Assembly (NCBI GenBank): GCA_964494205.1
Contig: CAZBRD010000004.1
Span: 1 to 64,000, forward strand
Direction of reading: 5' to 3'
From: JBBTCX01 sp964494205
GTDB taxonomy: Bacteria; Planctomycetota; Phycisphaerae; UBA1845
Length of the DNA: 64,000 bases
Both the position numbers and the translations under genes were made by a program. Shown piece by piece: positions 25,713-34,175 of this stretch (its first letter is position 1; the number at the start of each line of letters is the position of its first letter). The notes beneath the pieces are model-generated. The model saw only the letters and a program-made list of their open reading frames with translations, made no database searches and was not told the DNA's origin.

Positions 25713-27208
25713 GCTGCTTCCTCTTTGGGCAAAAACACAGTGAAGCGGGCTCCCTGGCCCGGTGCACTTTCAACGTCAATCCAACCGCCGTGCTCTTTGA
25801 CGATTCCCAGCGAAATTGAAAGACCTAAACCCGTGCCCTGACCTACGTCTTTGGTGGTGAAAAACGGATCAAACACGCGCGGAACATCGTCCGAAGGAAT
25901 GCCGTGCCCGGTATCCTTCACGGTGAAGAATACGAAATCGCCGAGCTGCGAATCCGCATCGAACTTTCGGCGCAAGCGGCGCGTGCCCATTGTAAGGGTC
26001 ATGGTTCCACCGCCGCTCATGGCGTGAATCGCATTCATGATCAGATTGGACGCAACTTGTTGAATCTGGTCAACATCCACATCGACCATCACAGGTTCTT
26101 CACCGTTCTCCGTCTGAACGGTCACGTGGCAACTATCCACCGTGGGTTGCAAGAGCGTCAACGTTCTGCGTATGACCTGACGGAAATCGATTCGCACTTT
26201 CTTCGGTTGCGTGGGTCGCGAAAAGTCGAGCAATTGCCGGATGATCGCGGTCATTCGGGCGCATTGCTCGGTCATGATACGTGCGGAATTAGCGGTTGTC
26301 GGGCTGCTGGCGGGATCACGCGCGACCATTTTCGCCCGCTCCCAAACAACGTTGAGCGGCGTACCCAGTTCGTGGGCGATTCCGGAGGTGAGCTGACCGA
26401 CCGTCCTCAATCGATCCGCGTGGCGAAGCTGCTCGATGGCAGAGATGCGGGCATTGGTCTCTTCTTCCACTCGTCGATGGGCTTCAGCCAACTGATCGAA
26501 CATGGCGTTAATCTCTCGTGCAAGGTCGCCAAGCTCGTCCGACTGCTTCAAATCGATGTGGTCGGTCATGTTCCCCGATGCCAGCTTCCGTGCTCTGTCT
26601 ACCAAATGTCGCACGGGTCTGCCGACAAGTGCCAAGCCAAGCACGAGAGCTACCGTCCCGGTAACCACGATGATAATTGCGTCCTTCAACAACGTGCGGA
26701 ACGTGCTCATTCTGACGTATTGATGGGCTTTCTCAAACGACTCAGTAAGCTCGAGTGTCCCCAGCCAATCGTTTCCCAATCCAACAGGGATATAGGTTCG
26801 AAGTGAAGTTGTTCCTTCGGGCAGGTATGTACGGAGTGACGGCGAGCCATGGATGTTCACACGCTGGAAGAAGACTCTGTCCGTCTGGGATAACTCCTTC
26901 AAGGTGGCTGCGCTGACTGGATTCTCGGGATCGTCCGACACTGATTCGCCGGGCTCCACCAAGCGCACGAGCACCTGACTCTTGTTGGCATTGGTCTCGT
27001 CGACGAAGGAGCGGGCAGCCTCAATGCCGCCGAGCTTCCACATTCGCATCACGGCTGCGGAGAGATCGCGCCCCATGGTCTCGTGGTCACCGCGAAAATC
27101 TTCCTCAAACAAGGCGCTTTCGCGCTGAACACGCAGGTAAGAGAAGATGGCCTGGACCACCCCGAAGCCCACGAGAAAGCACAGGGTGAATTTCATCGAG
27201 AGTTTCAT
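25694..27208 (-). CDS. Membrane sensor histidine kinase, NtrB/AtoS-like
   Basis: A 504-residue kinase. Membrane helices at about 7-24 and 176-197 enclose a periplasmic sensor of some 150 residues (Lys/Arg/Asp-rich, no named fold). A HAMP linker follows (198-250), then the H-box with His279 in SGIAHELGTPLNVV, and a GHKL ATPase with an N-box (NLIMNAIHAMSG), DTGHGI and GTGLGLSI. Its stop codon lies inside the next gene, the NtrC-type regulator. The pair is a typical sigma-54 two-component system; the signal is unknown. Confidence 0.92.
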   Translation of the reverse strand: MKLSMKFTLCFLVGFGVVQAIFSYLRVQRESALFEEDFRGDHETMGRDLSAAVMRMWKLGGIEAARSFVDETNANKSQVLVRLVEPGESVSDDPENPVSAATLKELSQTDRVFFQRVNIHGSPSLRTYLPEGTTSLRTYIPVGLGNDWLGTLELTESFEKAHQYVRMSTFRTLLKDAIIIVVTGTVALVLGLALVGRPVRHLVDRARKLASGNMTDHIDLKQSDELGDLAREINAMFDQLAEAHRRVEEETNARISAIEQLRHADRLRTVGQLTSGIAHELGTPLNVVWERAKMVARDPASSPTTANSARIMTEQCARMTAIIRQLLDFSRPTQPKKVRIDFRQVIRRTLTLLQPTVDSCHVTVQTENGEEPVMVDVDVDQIQQVASNLIMNAIHAMSGGGTMTLTMGTRRLRRKFDADSQLGDFVFFTVKDTGHGIPSDDVPRVFDPFFTTKDVGQGTGLGLSISLGIVKEHGGWIDVESAPGQGARFTVFLPKEEAACLVAS

Positions 27209-27420
27209 GACGTGTTACCGCTTGAACTGGTGGAAGACCTAATTTCAGTATTTCCTTTTGTCCTGCTCTGACCTCTGTAGAATCATGTTGCTTATCGGCA
27301 AGCATGTTAACAGGAATCACGGCAAAACTCGCGTAGGGAACGCATGAGTTACGAGTTTCAAACATTTGCGGAGTTCTCCGTGCGAAACTCATTGCTGTAC
27401 ATAAGCGATGCAAGGAAACC

Positions 27421-28251
27421 ATGAAATCGATTCGAGGCGTTCTGTTCGGCAGTTTGATTGCATCAGCGTGCTTTGTGATGGTGCTGCCCCTGGTGTGGGC
27501 CGTTGCGTCGTCGATCAAGCCGCTCGATGAGGTCTATGCGTTTCCGCCTTCGTTCTGGACGATCGATCCGCAATGGTCGAACTACGCCGAGGCAGCCACG
27601 CGACTTCCCTTGTTTCGATTCCTCTTAAACTCGCTGGTGATTTCGATTTCGGCAGCGACCGGTGCGGTGCTGACATCCTCAATGGCTGGGTATGCCCTTG
27701 CGCGGTTTTCGTTTCGCGGGCGGACGCTTTGCATGGTGATCGTCATCGCATCGATGCTGATGCCGACGATGGTTCTTCTGATTCCGCGTTACATGTTTTT
27801 CTCCGGTCTCGGATGGGTGGGGACGTACAAGCCGCTGATTGTGCCAGCGTGGCTCGGTGGCGGGGCGTTCAATATTCTGCTGTTTCGACAGTTCTTCCGG
27901 CGCGTGCCGCGCGAGCTTGATGAGGCCGCGATGCTGGACGGGGCGACGCCTTGGCAAACCTATTGGAACGTTTTGTTGCCTGCGGTGAGGCCGGCGACGG
28001 TGACGGCCGCGCTGCTGAGCTTCGTCATCCATTGGCGGGAATTTCTCGATCCGCTGATTTACCTGAATGATTTTCAGACGTTTCCGGTCAGTTTGGGTTT
28101 GCGTATGTATCAGTCGCTCGCGGGGACGTGGATGAATCTACTGATGGCTGCGAGCGTGATGGCTCTGGTGCCGGTGTTCATATTGTTTGTGGTGGGCGAG
28201 AAATGGTTGTTGGTGGGACTAGGTGTGGTGCAGGAAGAGAGGAAGACGTGA
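27421..28251 (+). CDS. MalG-type sugar ABC transporter permease, orphan
   Basis: A 276-residue inner-membrane protein with six helices and the binding-protein-dependent transport (EAA) motif ELDEAAMLDGATPWQTYWNVLLP near residues 165-185, which docks on the ATPase. The pattern (MLPLVWAVASSIKP..., MVLLIPRYMFFSGLGWVGTY) places it with the second permease of carbohydrate uptake 1 systems, the MalG/UgpE group. Normally it pairs with a MalF-like permease, a binding protein and an MsmK-type ATPase; none of these is in the window, so it stands alone between unrelated genes. Partners may be elsewhere in the genome, or the gene may be left over from a broken operon. Confidence 0.88.
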   Translation: MKSIRGVLFGSLIASACFVMVLPLVWAVASSIKPLDEVYAFPPSFWTIDPQWSNYAEAATRLPLFRFLLNSLVISISAATGAVLTSSMAGYALARFSFRGRTLCMVIVIASMLMPTMVLLIPRYMFFSGLGWVGTYKPLIVPAWLGGGAFNILLFRQFFRRVPRELDEAAMLDGATPWQTYWNVLLPAVRPATVTAALLSFVIHWREFLDPLIYLNDFQTFPVSLGLRMYQSLAGTWMNLLMAASVMALVPVFILFVVGEKWLLVGLGVVQEERKT

Positions 28252-28340
28252 TGTTTTTCCGAGGCATGGCGAATGCGACCGGTCGCTTGCGCTCCCGATT
28301 CTGACTTATGTATCACGTACGAAATCTGTGCCTCGATTGG

Positions 28341-30407
28341 TTAGCTGGGACCGGATAGTGAGTTGGCGAATTGCTGAAAATCTGAATGCTGAATTGATGC
28401 GTTCGAATCGAAGTCGCCAGCGATGCACGCAACCCCTGTGACAGTAAAACAAGTCTGAAACTCGCGGAAATCTGAAAGATCAACGTCCATATCGCCGTCG
28501 AAATCGCCGGTACCTGGCGTGGTGTATTCGTCTGCGCCGATGTCGGAAATCAGCGCAAAGGGTCGTAATTGGTTGTCCATATCCAGGGTCGTCGCAAGGT
28601 TGCCTTGGTTAAGGGGCATGGCGTTGTCACGACATGGCGATGTTGGGGTCAGATGTTCGTCGCCGGGTTGCCAGATGAGGGCGTCGCAGTTGATGCCCGC
28701 ACCTTCGATCTGAAATGAGCCGACTAAGAGGCCACCTACAGCCACTTCGTCACACGTTTGCACCTCAGGAAACCACGCCGGGAAATTGCCGTCGTCCGTG
28801 TCATAATCGATTTCATCGCTGCCTTGGCTGCCGGTATGCAGCTGGCCGACGACCATGCCATTGAGTGTCACCGGTAGTGTCTGATTCGGCGGCATGTTGA
28901 AGACTTCTACCTGGAAACGCTCGCGATCGGGCTTGAGCTTGTATTCGGCGATGCCGTTGGCCGGGGCGGTGCCTTGTAACGTGGCGACGAGATCAATATC
29001 GCCACCGTTGCCGCCGACCGGAAGCTGACCTTCTACCCATGTGCCGATCGTAGCGAGTTGCGGGTCGGCTTGCAGGTTGTGCGCACCAAGCTGCACGTTA
29101 CCCGTGCTGTTGCCGCCGACGTTTTGATAGAAGCAATTGTAATCCGCGTCGATGGATGAAGCAGAGACTACGTGCAACGCAAAGCCGTTGTCGTGAAACG
29201 CGAGAATGTTTCCGTGGAATATCGGGTGCGAATTATTGGCGGCGAGGACGATCGCGGACTGGGCGGCGCGGTTGCTGATGATCGTGTTGTAATGAATACT
29301 CGGCGAGGCGTTGTTGAGGTCCATGGCGGCTGCGAGGTTCGATTGATTCCCTGCGATGATGTTGTTGGTGACGAGAGGTGAGCCGGCTGTACATGAAAGT
29401 CCCGCGCCGCGCGGTGTGCCGAAGTTGCCGAGGATCTTGTTGCCGTTGATCGTGGGCGATGCATTCTCCACGTGCAGACCGCCGCCGAAAAGTGCGGTGT
29501 TCAGGTAGATGGTATTGCTGGTGATCGTTGCCCCACTGCTGCCCACGCCCAGGTGTAGACCGCCGCCGGAGCTACCCTGCGAAATGTTACTTTGTATTAC
29601 GTTGCCACGAATGAGCGGGCTGGAGTTTTCGATGTAAATACCAGCGCCACGGCCGGTGCTGCGATTGTCTGAAATACGATTGTCGATAATGGTTGGATTA
29701 GATGAGCCGGAAACAAAGACTCCCCCACCGTTTACGGTCGCGATGTTTGTGCGGATGGCGTTGTTGCGAATTGTCGGGCTGGACGCGTTAGAACAGGTGA
29801 TGCCGGCACCGTTCGCGGCTGCACCGTTGAGAATCGTGAAGCCTTCGAGAATTGAAGCGGCTGATTCACCGGAATTGAAGGTGACGACAGAGCCCAAAGC
29901 TTGGCCATTGATGACCGTATCGTCGATTGTCTCCGGGTCCGTCGGGTTAAGTGATCGCACGGCGATGTTCTTGCCGCTGAAGTTGATGCGCTCGTTGTAC
30001 GTGGCGGGGTATACGATGATTGTCTGGCCGTTTGAGGATGCGTTGATCGCGGATTGAATGGATGAATAGGTGCCGCCGCCTTGGATTTGGACGAATTGGG
30101 CCAAAGTTTGGTTTGATGTGAGGACAAGAAACCAAATACCGAGAAGGATTGCTGACCTATACGCATCCCACCCATTAACAGCGCATGGTTCGGTCGCGCG
30201 TACCCTTCGATCGCCCCTGCCGGGGCTTTGCAAATTCCTTGGGGCACTTCCCCACGGCTTCCGCCGTGGGCTGACCGCGTGTCGCCGCTGCCGCGGCTCG
30301 GAAAGACTGATTGCGGCGGAGATATCGTGGCAAGAATGACATAGTACGGATTTCAGGAAGCGCCAATAATTAGCGGGATGCGTAATAGTCGTTGTGCGTC
30401 TCATCAT
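28341..30407 (-). CDS. Secreted right-handed beta-helix protein with C-terminal EF-hand pair
   Basis: A protein of up to 688 residues. The body (about 110-420) is a parallel beta-helix: repeats such as NAIRTNIATVNGGGVFVSGS, DNRISDNRSTGRGAGIYIEN and NTIYLNTALFGGGLHVENAS, like Pel-lyase/right-handed helix folds that bind polysaccharide. The last 60 residues form a dockerin-like pair (GDFDGDMDVDLSDFREF, then GDFDSNASIQHSDFQQF). A secretion core (ILLGIWFLVLTSNQTLAQ) starts only at about residue 86. The 85 residues before it are translated from the dispersed repeat at 30159-30378; no in-frame ATG lies between that repeat and the core (only a TTG at 30233), so the listed start is an outer limit and the native 5' end seems to have been replaced by the repeat. 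Confidence 0.75.
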   Translation of the reverse strand: MMRRTTTITHPANYWRFLKSVLCHSCHDISAAISLSEPRQRRHAVSPRRKPWGSAPRNLQSPGRGDRRVRATEPCAVNGWDAYRSAILLGIWFLVLTSNQTLAQFVQIQGGGTYSSIQSAINASSNGQTIIVYPATYNERINFSGKNIAVRSLNPTDPETIDDTVINGQALGSVVTFNSGESAASILEGFTILNGAAANGAGITCSNASSPTIRNNAIRTNIATVNGGGVFVSGSSNPTIIDNRISDNRSTGRGAGIYIENSSPLIRGNVIQSNISQGSSGGGLHLGVGSSGATITSNTIYLNTALFGGGLHVENASPTINGNKILGNFGTPRGAGLSCTAGSPLVTNNIIAGNQSNLAAAMDLNNASPSIHYNTIISNRAAQSAIVLAANNSHPIFHGNILAFHDNGFALHVVSASSIDADYNCFYQNVGGNSTGNVQLGAHNLQADPQLATIGTWVEGQLPVGGNGGDIDLVATLQGTAPANGIAEYKLKPDRERFQVEVFNMPPNQTLPVTLNGMVVGQLHTGSQGSDEIDYDTDDGNFPAWFPEVQTCDEVAVGGLLVGSFQIEGAGINCDALIWQPGDEHLTPTSPCRDNAMPLNQGNLATTLDMDNQLRPFALISDIGADEYTTPGTGDFDGDMDVDLSDFREFQTCFTVTGVACIAGDFDSNASIQHSDFQQFANSLSGPS
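30159..30378. repeat. Composite dispersed repeat, family D, copy 1
   Basis: A block of about 185 bases (30159-30344) that recurs at 62459-62644 with about 90 percent identity by eye, including the hairpins CCCCTGCCGGGG, CCCCACGGCTTCCGCCGTGGGC and CGCTGCCGCGGC. A tail (30350-30378, ATTTCAGGAAGCGCCAA...) also recurs at 62742. A family C repeat follows 60 bases downstream. It covers the 5' end of the beta-helix gene. Confidence 0.8.
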
Positions 30408-30437
30408 TAAGCACTCTGTTTACTTGAACTAATCTAA

Positions 30438-30477
30438 GAGACCCTCACCCCGACCCTCTCCCTCAGAGGGAGAGGGA
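30438..30477. repeat. Dispersed palindromic repeat, family C, copy 2
   Basis: GAGACCCTCACCCCGACCCTCTCCCT-CAG-AGGGAGAGGGAG, matching the copies at 20161 and 33327. It sits between the start of the beta-helix gene and the stop of the next upstream gene. Confidence 0.8.
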
Positions 30478-30500
30478 GTTCCTGACCTCAAACCAAAGCA

Positions 30501-31496
30501 TCACTCCCCTACTCCATAGGACGAGAAAAACACGCTTGCGTCTCGGAGGTCGACATCAATGTCAGCATCGAGTTGCAGTTCAGTGCATGCTGTCGACACC
30601 GCGACATTTGGACCGTGCAGGCAATCCGGCAGTGTCGCAAAATCGTCGAGATCAATGTCACCGTCTTGATCGATGTCGCCGGGAATCGCGGGGGCAGGCG
30701 GTTCGACTGCGCGGAGGTAATCGATGTACCACTTTCCGATCGCGACGGGCGGATCGTTTTCGTCCTGTATGAACACTTCGATGGCTGCGATTTCGGTGAG
30801 CAGGCGATCGCCGTTGGGCACATCGATGAGCGACTCTGGAGCGAGGCGCGTGAAGCTTGAGCCCATCGCGAGATCGAGCGTCCATGCGGTGGAGCACATG
30901 GCGATTTCTCCGATGTTGGCGAACTCGAATATCTCGCCTTCGCAGTCGACGAGGCTGACCCAGTAGTTGGTCCAGCTGAGGCCATCGCAGAAAGCGCCGT
31001 CGCCGTAAACGTCGTTGAGTAATGTTAGTTCGTCCAGCGGAAAGTCCGGTGCGGTGTCGCCGGGGTTTTGCGGGTCACCGTATGTGTTTTCCAACGGCAA
31101 GTAATGACGAGTCGAGCCAGGGCAGATGGATGGGAAATCGGCTGCGCTCAAATTCCTGCGGAAACCAATGCGAGAACCGGGCAGGCAGAACTGCACGCAA
31201 AAAGCGGCGTCCGTACCGATGCTGTAGTTTCCGTTTGGTTCGGCTGGTGAGGCGCCTTCGCCCGGTGTGTCGCCGCTGATATAGAACGCGGGCGTGTTCG
31301 CGAAGTCAGTCAGATCGATGACGCCGCCTTCGGCGGCCTGATCCGACGTAGCGAACTCGAAGTCTTCGACGACAACGGTAGTTTGGGCGTGAAGGTTAGC
31401 CACCATTACGAAGGTGGTTACGAATAAAATCGCACACAAGTGCTTGCTATGCCCAATTGCATGGCAGCGTTTTGCTCCCCGCCAAGTCTTCGACAT
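30501..31496 (-). CDS. Secreted protein of unknown function with dockerin-type EF-hands
   Basis: The start is the ATG at 31496 (331 residues); the frame stays open to 31616 through a family A repeat, which is not coding. A signal peptide (up to VANLHAQ, about residue 38) leads to a mature part that begins TTVVVEDFEFATSDQAAEGGVIDLTDF and looks like a jelly-roll/anchor domain of planctomycete secreted proteins. The end has two calcium-loop segments, GDIDQDGDIDLDDFATL and LDADIDVDLRDASVFF. Like its neighbour at 28341 it probably goes to the cell surface. I recognise no enzyme motif. Confidence 0.75.
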   Translation of the reverse strand: MSKTWRGAKRCHAIGHSKHLCAILFVTTFVMVANLHAQTTVVVEDFEFATSDQAAEGGVIDLTDFANTPAFYISGDTPGEGASPAEPNGNYSIGTDAAFCVQFCLPGSRIGFRRNLSAADFPSICPGSTRHYLPLENTYGDPQNPGDTAPDFPLDELTLLNDVYGDGAFCDGLSWTNYWVSLVDCEGEIFEFANIGEIAMCSTAWTLDLAMGSSFTRLAPESLIDVPNGDRLLTEIAAIEVFIQDENDPPVAIGKWYIDYLRAVEPPAPAIPGDIDQDGDIDLDDFATLPDCLHGPNVAVSTACTELQLDADIDVDLRDASVFFSSYGVGE

Positions 31497-31499
31497 TTT

Positions 31500-31532
31500 C
31501 CACGGCCAAGCTGCGGCTTGACCGTGCCACCC
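31500..31532. repeat. Dispersed palindromic repeat, family A, copy 3
   Basis: CCACGGCCAAGC - TGCG - GCTTGACCGTG - CCACCC. It ends three bases before the start codon of the gene at 30501-31496, so it supplies that gene's ribosome-site region and could fold over it. Confidence 0.85.
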
Positions 31533-31623
31533 ATCGTCCCTCGTTTCGTGCTTCTCATCGCTGGCGATGTGAGTTCGCGATTGGTGACCGGGAGAATGAA
31601 AGAGGCGAGTGCTCATTTCGTGT

Positions 31624-33039
31624 TCAAATCTTCGTGGTTTCCGGTCGTTTCAGCATAAGTCCGAACTTCTCGGCCCGGTGACGCAGTGCATCACGCGAGA
31701 CATCTAGCAGTTCGGCTGCGCGGGTAATGTTGTGCTCGGCGGCTGTCAGCGCGCGGCTGACTAGTTCCTTTTCCACGTGCTCCAGCGGCATCGGTCCGCG
31801 TGAGAAGTCGACGCGGATGAAGTCCTGGCCGTTCTGGGATTCGACTTTCGGCGCGCGAATCTTGGGCATCGGCAACACGTCCGGCTCGATGGCGTCTTCG
31901 CTGAGCAGGACCGCGCTTTCGAGGCGGTGACATAACTCGCGCACGTTGCCGGGCCAGTGATATCGTTTCAGGGCCTTCTTCGCGTCGGGCGTGAACGGCT
32001 TGTGTTTCATGCCGAACTTGTGGCAATGCGTGGTGATGAAGTGCTCGGCCAGCGCGTTGAGGTCGTGGCCACGTTCACGCAGCGGCGGCAAGTGCAAGTG
32101 AATGACGCGTAATCGGTGGTAGAGGTCTTCGCGGAAGCGCCCTTCCCGAACCATTGTTTCCGGGTCTTCGTTCATGGCGGCTACGAGTTGAACGCTCACT
32201 GTTTTTTCCTCGATGGAACCGACCGGACGGATGCGGCCGGTCTCGATGGCGACGAGGATTTTCGCCTGCAGGGGCATATCGAGTGCGGAGAGTTCATCGA
32301 GAAAGAGCGTGCCGCCATCGGCGACGTCGAACAGGCCACGCTTGCTCGCGCAGGCTTGCGTGAACGCGCCTTTCGCGTGGCCAAAAAGTTCTGATTCCAC
32401 CAGCGATGCAGGAAGGGCCGCGCAGTTAATATGCACGAAAGGGCCATCGCGGCGCGGGCCTTCGTAGTGGATGGCTTTGGCGAGCAGGTCTTTGCCGGTG
32501 CCGGTTTCGCCGGTGATCAGAACGTGCGGGGGCGGGCCGGCGTCAGAGGATTCGAGTTGGCTTAACCGGCGGACCATCGACTTTGCTTTTTCGATTTCGG
32601 CGCAATCGCCGATGATCTGGTGCAAACCGAATTGCTGCACGCGGTTTTTCTGTTCGTGCTTCCATGTCTGCGCGAGTTTGCGGCGACGTATGTTTCGCGT
32701 CGCTACCAGGGAGACGGAATCGAGATCGATCGGCTTCAAGAGGAAGTCAGCTGCCCCGAGCTTCATAGCTTCCACCGCGGTTGAGACCTCGCCGTGGGCG
32801 GTCATCATGACGACGTTGGTGTCGGGGTGGGTGCGGGCAAGCTGCTTGAGGAGGTCGAGGCCGTCCATACCCGGGAGGCCGACGTCGACGAGGGCGAGAT
32901 CGATCTGACGCTTCTCAAGCCAGGTGGTTGCAACCTCAGCGTTCGGGACCCAGTGAACGTCGTGGCCGTCGTCCGACAGGCTGGTTTGAAACGCGGTTCC
33001 GAGCGATTTTTCGTCTTCGACTATCAGTATTGTTGCCAT
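31624..33039 (-). CDS. NtrC-family sigma-54-dependent response regulator (PilR/AtoC type)
   Basis: The start is the ATG at 33039 (471 residues, MATILIVEDEKSL...). Receiver with Asp52 (LALVDVGLPGMDG) and Lys102; AAA+ with Walker A GETGTGKD (177-184) and the activator loop GAFTQA (224-229), where the second Gly of GAFTGA is Gln; Walker B LFLDE; a Fis-type C-terminal helix-turn-helix (NITRAAELLDVSRDALRHRAE). The gene is divergent from a pseudopilin plus sensor kinase unit, and a sigma-54 promoter lies between them. This matches the PilS/PilR arrangement that controls pilin expression in proteobacteria; the kinase at 34176-35591 is the probable partner. Confidence 0.92.
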   Translation of the reverse strand: MATILIVEDEKSLGTAFQTSLSDDGHDVHWVPNAEVATTWLEKRQIDLALVDVGLPGMDGLDLLKQLARTHPDTNVVMMTAHGEVSTAVEAMKLGAADFLLKPIDLDSVSLVATRNIRRRKLAQTWKHEQKNRVQQFGLHQIIGDCAEIEKAKSMVRRLSQLESSDAGPPPHVLITGETGTGKDLLAKAIHYEGPRRDGPFVHINCAALPASLVESELFGHAKGAFTQACASKRGLFDVADGGTLFLDELSALDMPLQAKILVAIETGRIRPVGSIEEKTVSVQLVAAMNEDPETMVREGRFREDLYHRLRVIHLHLPPLRERGHDLNALAEHFITTHCHKFGMKHKPFTPDAKKALKRYHWPGNVRELCHRLESAVLLSEDAIEPDVLPMPKIRAPKVESQNGQDFIRVDFSRGPMPLEHVEKELVSRALTAAEHNITRAAELLDVSRDALRHRAEKFGLMLKRPETTKI

Positions 33040-33076
33040 TTTGTTGCTTTTCGATCGTGTGAGCGTATCCACAGTG

Positions 33077-33092
33077 TGCGAGAAAAGTCGCA
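33077..33092. promoter_or_regulatory. Candidate activator site (inverted repeat)
   Basis: TGCGA-GAAAAG-TCGCA, a 5-bp inverted repeat with six-base spacer, about 90 bases upstream of the sigma-54 -24 element and 40 bases upstream of the regulator's start codon. Binding by the regulator itself is a guess from position. Confidence 0.25.
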
Positions 33093-33167
33093 TGTGATTA
33101 AAGTTTTCCTGTCTCCCCAAACTTCGTAACACGGCTATTTACAAAGACTTACATTGTTTTCGATCCC

Positions 33168-33184
33168 CGGCACGCCGTCTGCCA
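33168..33184 (+). promoter_or_regulatory. Sigma-54 (-24/-12) promoter
   Basis: CGGCACG-CCGT-CTGCC; the critical GG (33169-33170) and GC (33181-33182) are ten bases apart, and 5 of 7 plus 3 of 5 or better of the consensus positions fit. It would drive the pseudopilin and kinase genes at 33396-35591 from a start near 33194, leaving a 200-base leader that contains a family C hairpin. Confidence 0.6.
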
Positions 33185-33326
33185 TCTCTCTACCGTGCAG
33201 ATTCGGTGCCGCGCGCCCGGAAATGCTGGGCGTCAAACGAAAACTCAGAAAGCGATCGACATCGCGATGGTTCAATCCAGAAAGACAGCTTTAGAGCCAA
33301 TGGCAAAACTGCGTGTCGTTGCCAAA

Positions 33327-33366
33327 GAGACCCTCACCCCGACCCTCTCCCTAAGAGGGAGAGGGA
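33327..33366. repeat. Dispersed palindromic repeat, family C, copy 3
   Basis: GAGACCCTCACCCCGACCCTCTCCCT-AAG-AGGGAGAGGGA, as at 20161 and 30438. It ends 30 bases before the pseudopilin start. Confidence 0.8.
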
Positions 33367-33395
33367 GGGATTGTTACATTCTCTCAGCACAAGGA

Positions 33396-34160
33396 ATGCG
33401 AACAACGCTTGTGAAGGCGGTGACGCTGATCGAGTTGCTCGTTGTAATCTCAATCATGTCGCTGCTGATGTCGATTATGCTGCCGTCGTTCAGTAAGGCG
33501 CGAGAGCAAGCGCGGCGGACGATTTGCGTGGCCAACCTGAAGCAGGTTGGCGCGGGCGTGTTCAGCTATGCGCTGGATCATAAGGATCATGGTCCGGCTG
33601 TCATGGACCCGATGGGAACGACGGCGCCGCGTTCGTTGGTTTCGAGGGCAGGAAAATATGTCAACCTTGGGTTGCTTCGCAAGTCAGGGATTCTCCCTGA
33701 GACCTCCAATTACTATTGTCCGAGTCAGAGCGAATTTGCCTATGCGAGCGATCCAGCCTTGATACCGGCTGGGACCGTAGCGGGAAGCTACGCGTATTCG
33801 ATCCACATTCCTGCGCGAAAAGGCCCGGTGATGGGTGCGATTCGACACCTGGCGATCGCGTCCGATGATTACACGGCGCGATTGGGCGCGACAGCCGGAA
33901 ACGGGAAGGCGTCGCACAAGGTTGGCTACAACGTGCTGTACACGGATGGAAGCGCGAGTTGGTACGATGACCGCGATGAGAGCATCTGGCATCGAGCGAT
34001 TCATTGGGATGATGAAACCGACGACGTGACTTACGAAACGCTCTATCAACCGAGCGCCCCTGTCTCCGATGACCAATACGGCGATGAGATGGACATTTTC
34101 CGCGTGTGGCGGGCTTTCTGTTACAACCAGCGAGTCCAGTTTCCACCGCCGACTCCGTAG
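33396..34160 (+). CDS. Type II/IV pseudopilin-like protein
   Basis: I take the ATG at 33396 (254 residues, AAGGA directly before it); a GTG at 33411 is possible. The leader MRTTLVKAVTLIELLVVISI is a class III prepilin signal, with the conserved Glu at +5 and a long hydrophobic helix, but Ala instead of Gly at -1 and Val instead of Phe at +1. The body has the helix KAREQARRTICVANLKQVGAG and a planctomycete-type globular part with a YNVLYTDGSASWYDD motif akin to the H-X9-DG ending of these families. A prepilin peptidase would cut it, and the product could join a pilus or secretion pseudopilus. A sensor kinase gene follows after 15 bases. Confidence 0.82.
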   Translation: MRTTLVKAVTLIELLVVISIMSLLMSIMLPSFSKAREQARRTICVANLKQVGAGVFSYALDHKDHGPAVMDPMGTTAPRSLVSRAGKYVNLGLLRKSGILPETSNYYCPSQSEFAYASDPALIPAGTVAGSYAYSIHIPARKGPVMGAIRHLAIASDDYTARLGATAGNGKASHKVGYNVLYTDGSASWYDDRDESIWHRAIHWDDETDDVTYETLYQPSAPVSDDQYGDEMDIFRVWRAFCYNQRVQFPPPTP

Positions 34161-34175
34161 AAGGACGGTGAATGC

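Larger units (their letters stand above)
33040..33395. other. Divergent control region, regulator / pseudopilin
   Basis: About 356 bases with a sigma-54 promoter (33168-33184), an inverted repeat (33077-33092) that could bind the regulator, and a family C repeat (33327-33366) inside what would be the transcribed leader of the pseudopilin gene. Confidence 0.6.

Noticed and set aside
30160..30200. ATG at the repeat/gene junction as start of the beta-helix gene
   Set aside because: It is one base out of frame with the secretion core and would give an unrelated peptide unless there is a sequencing error.
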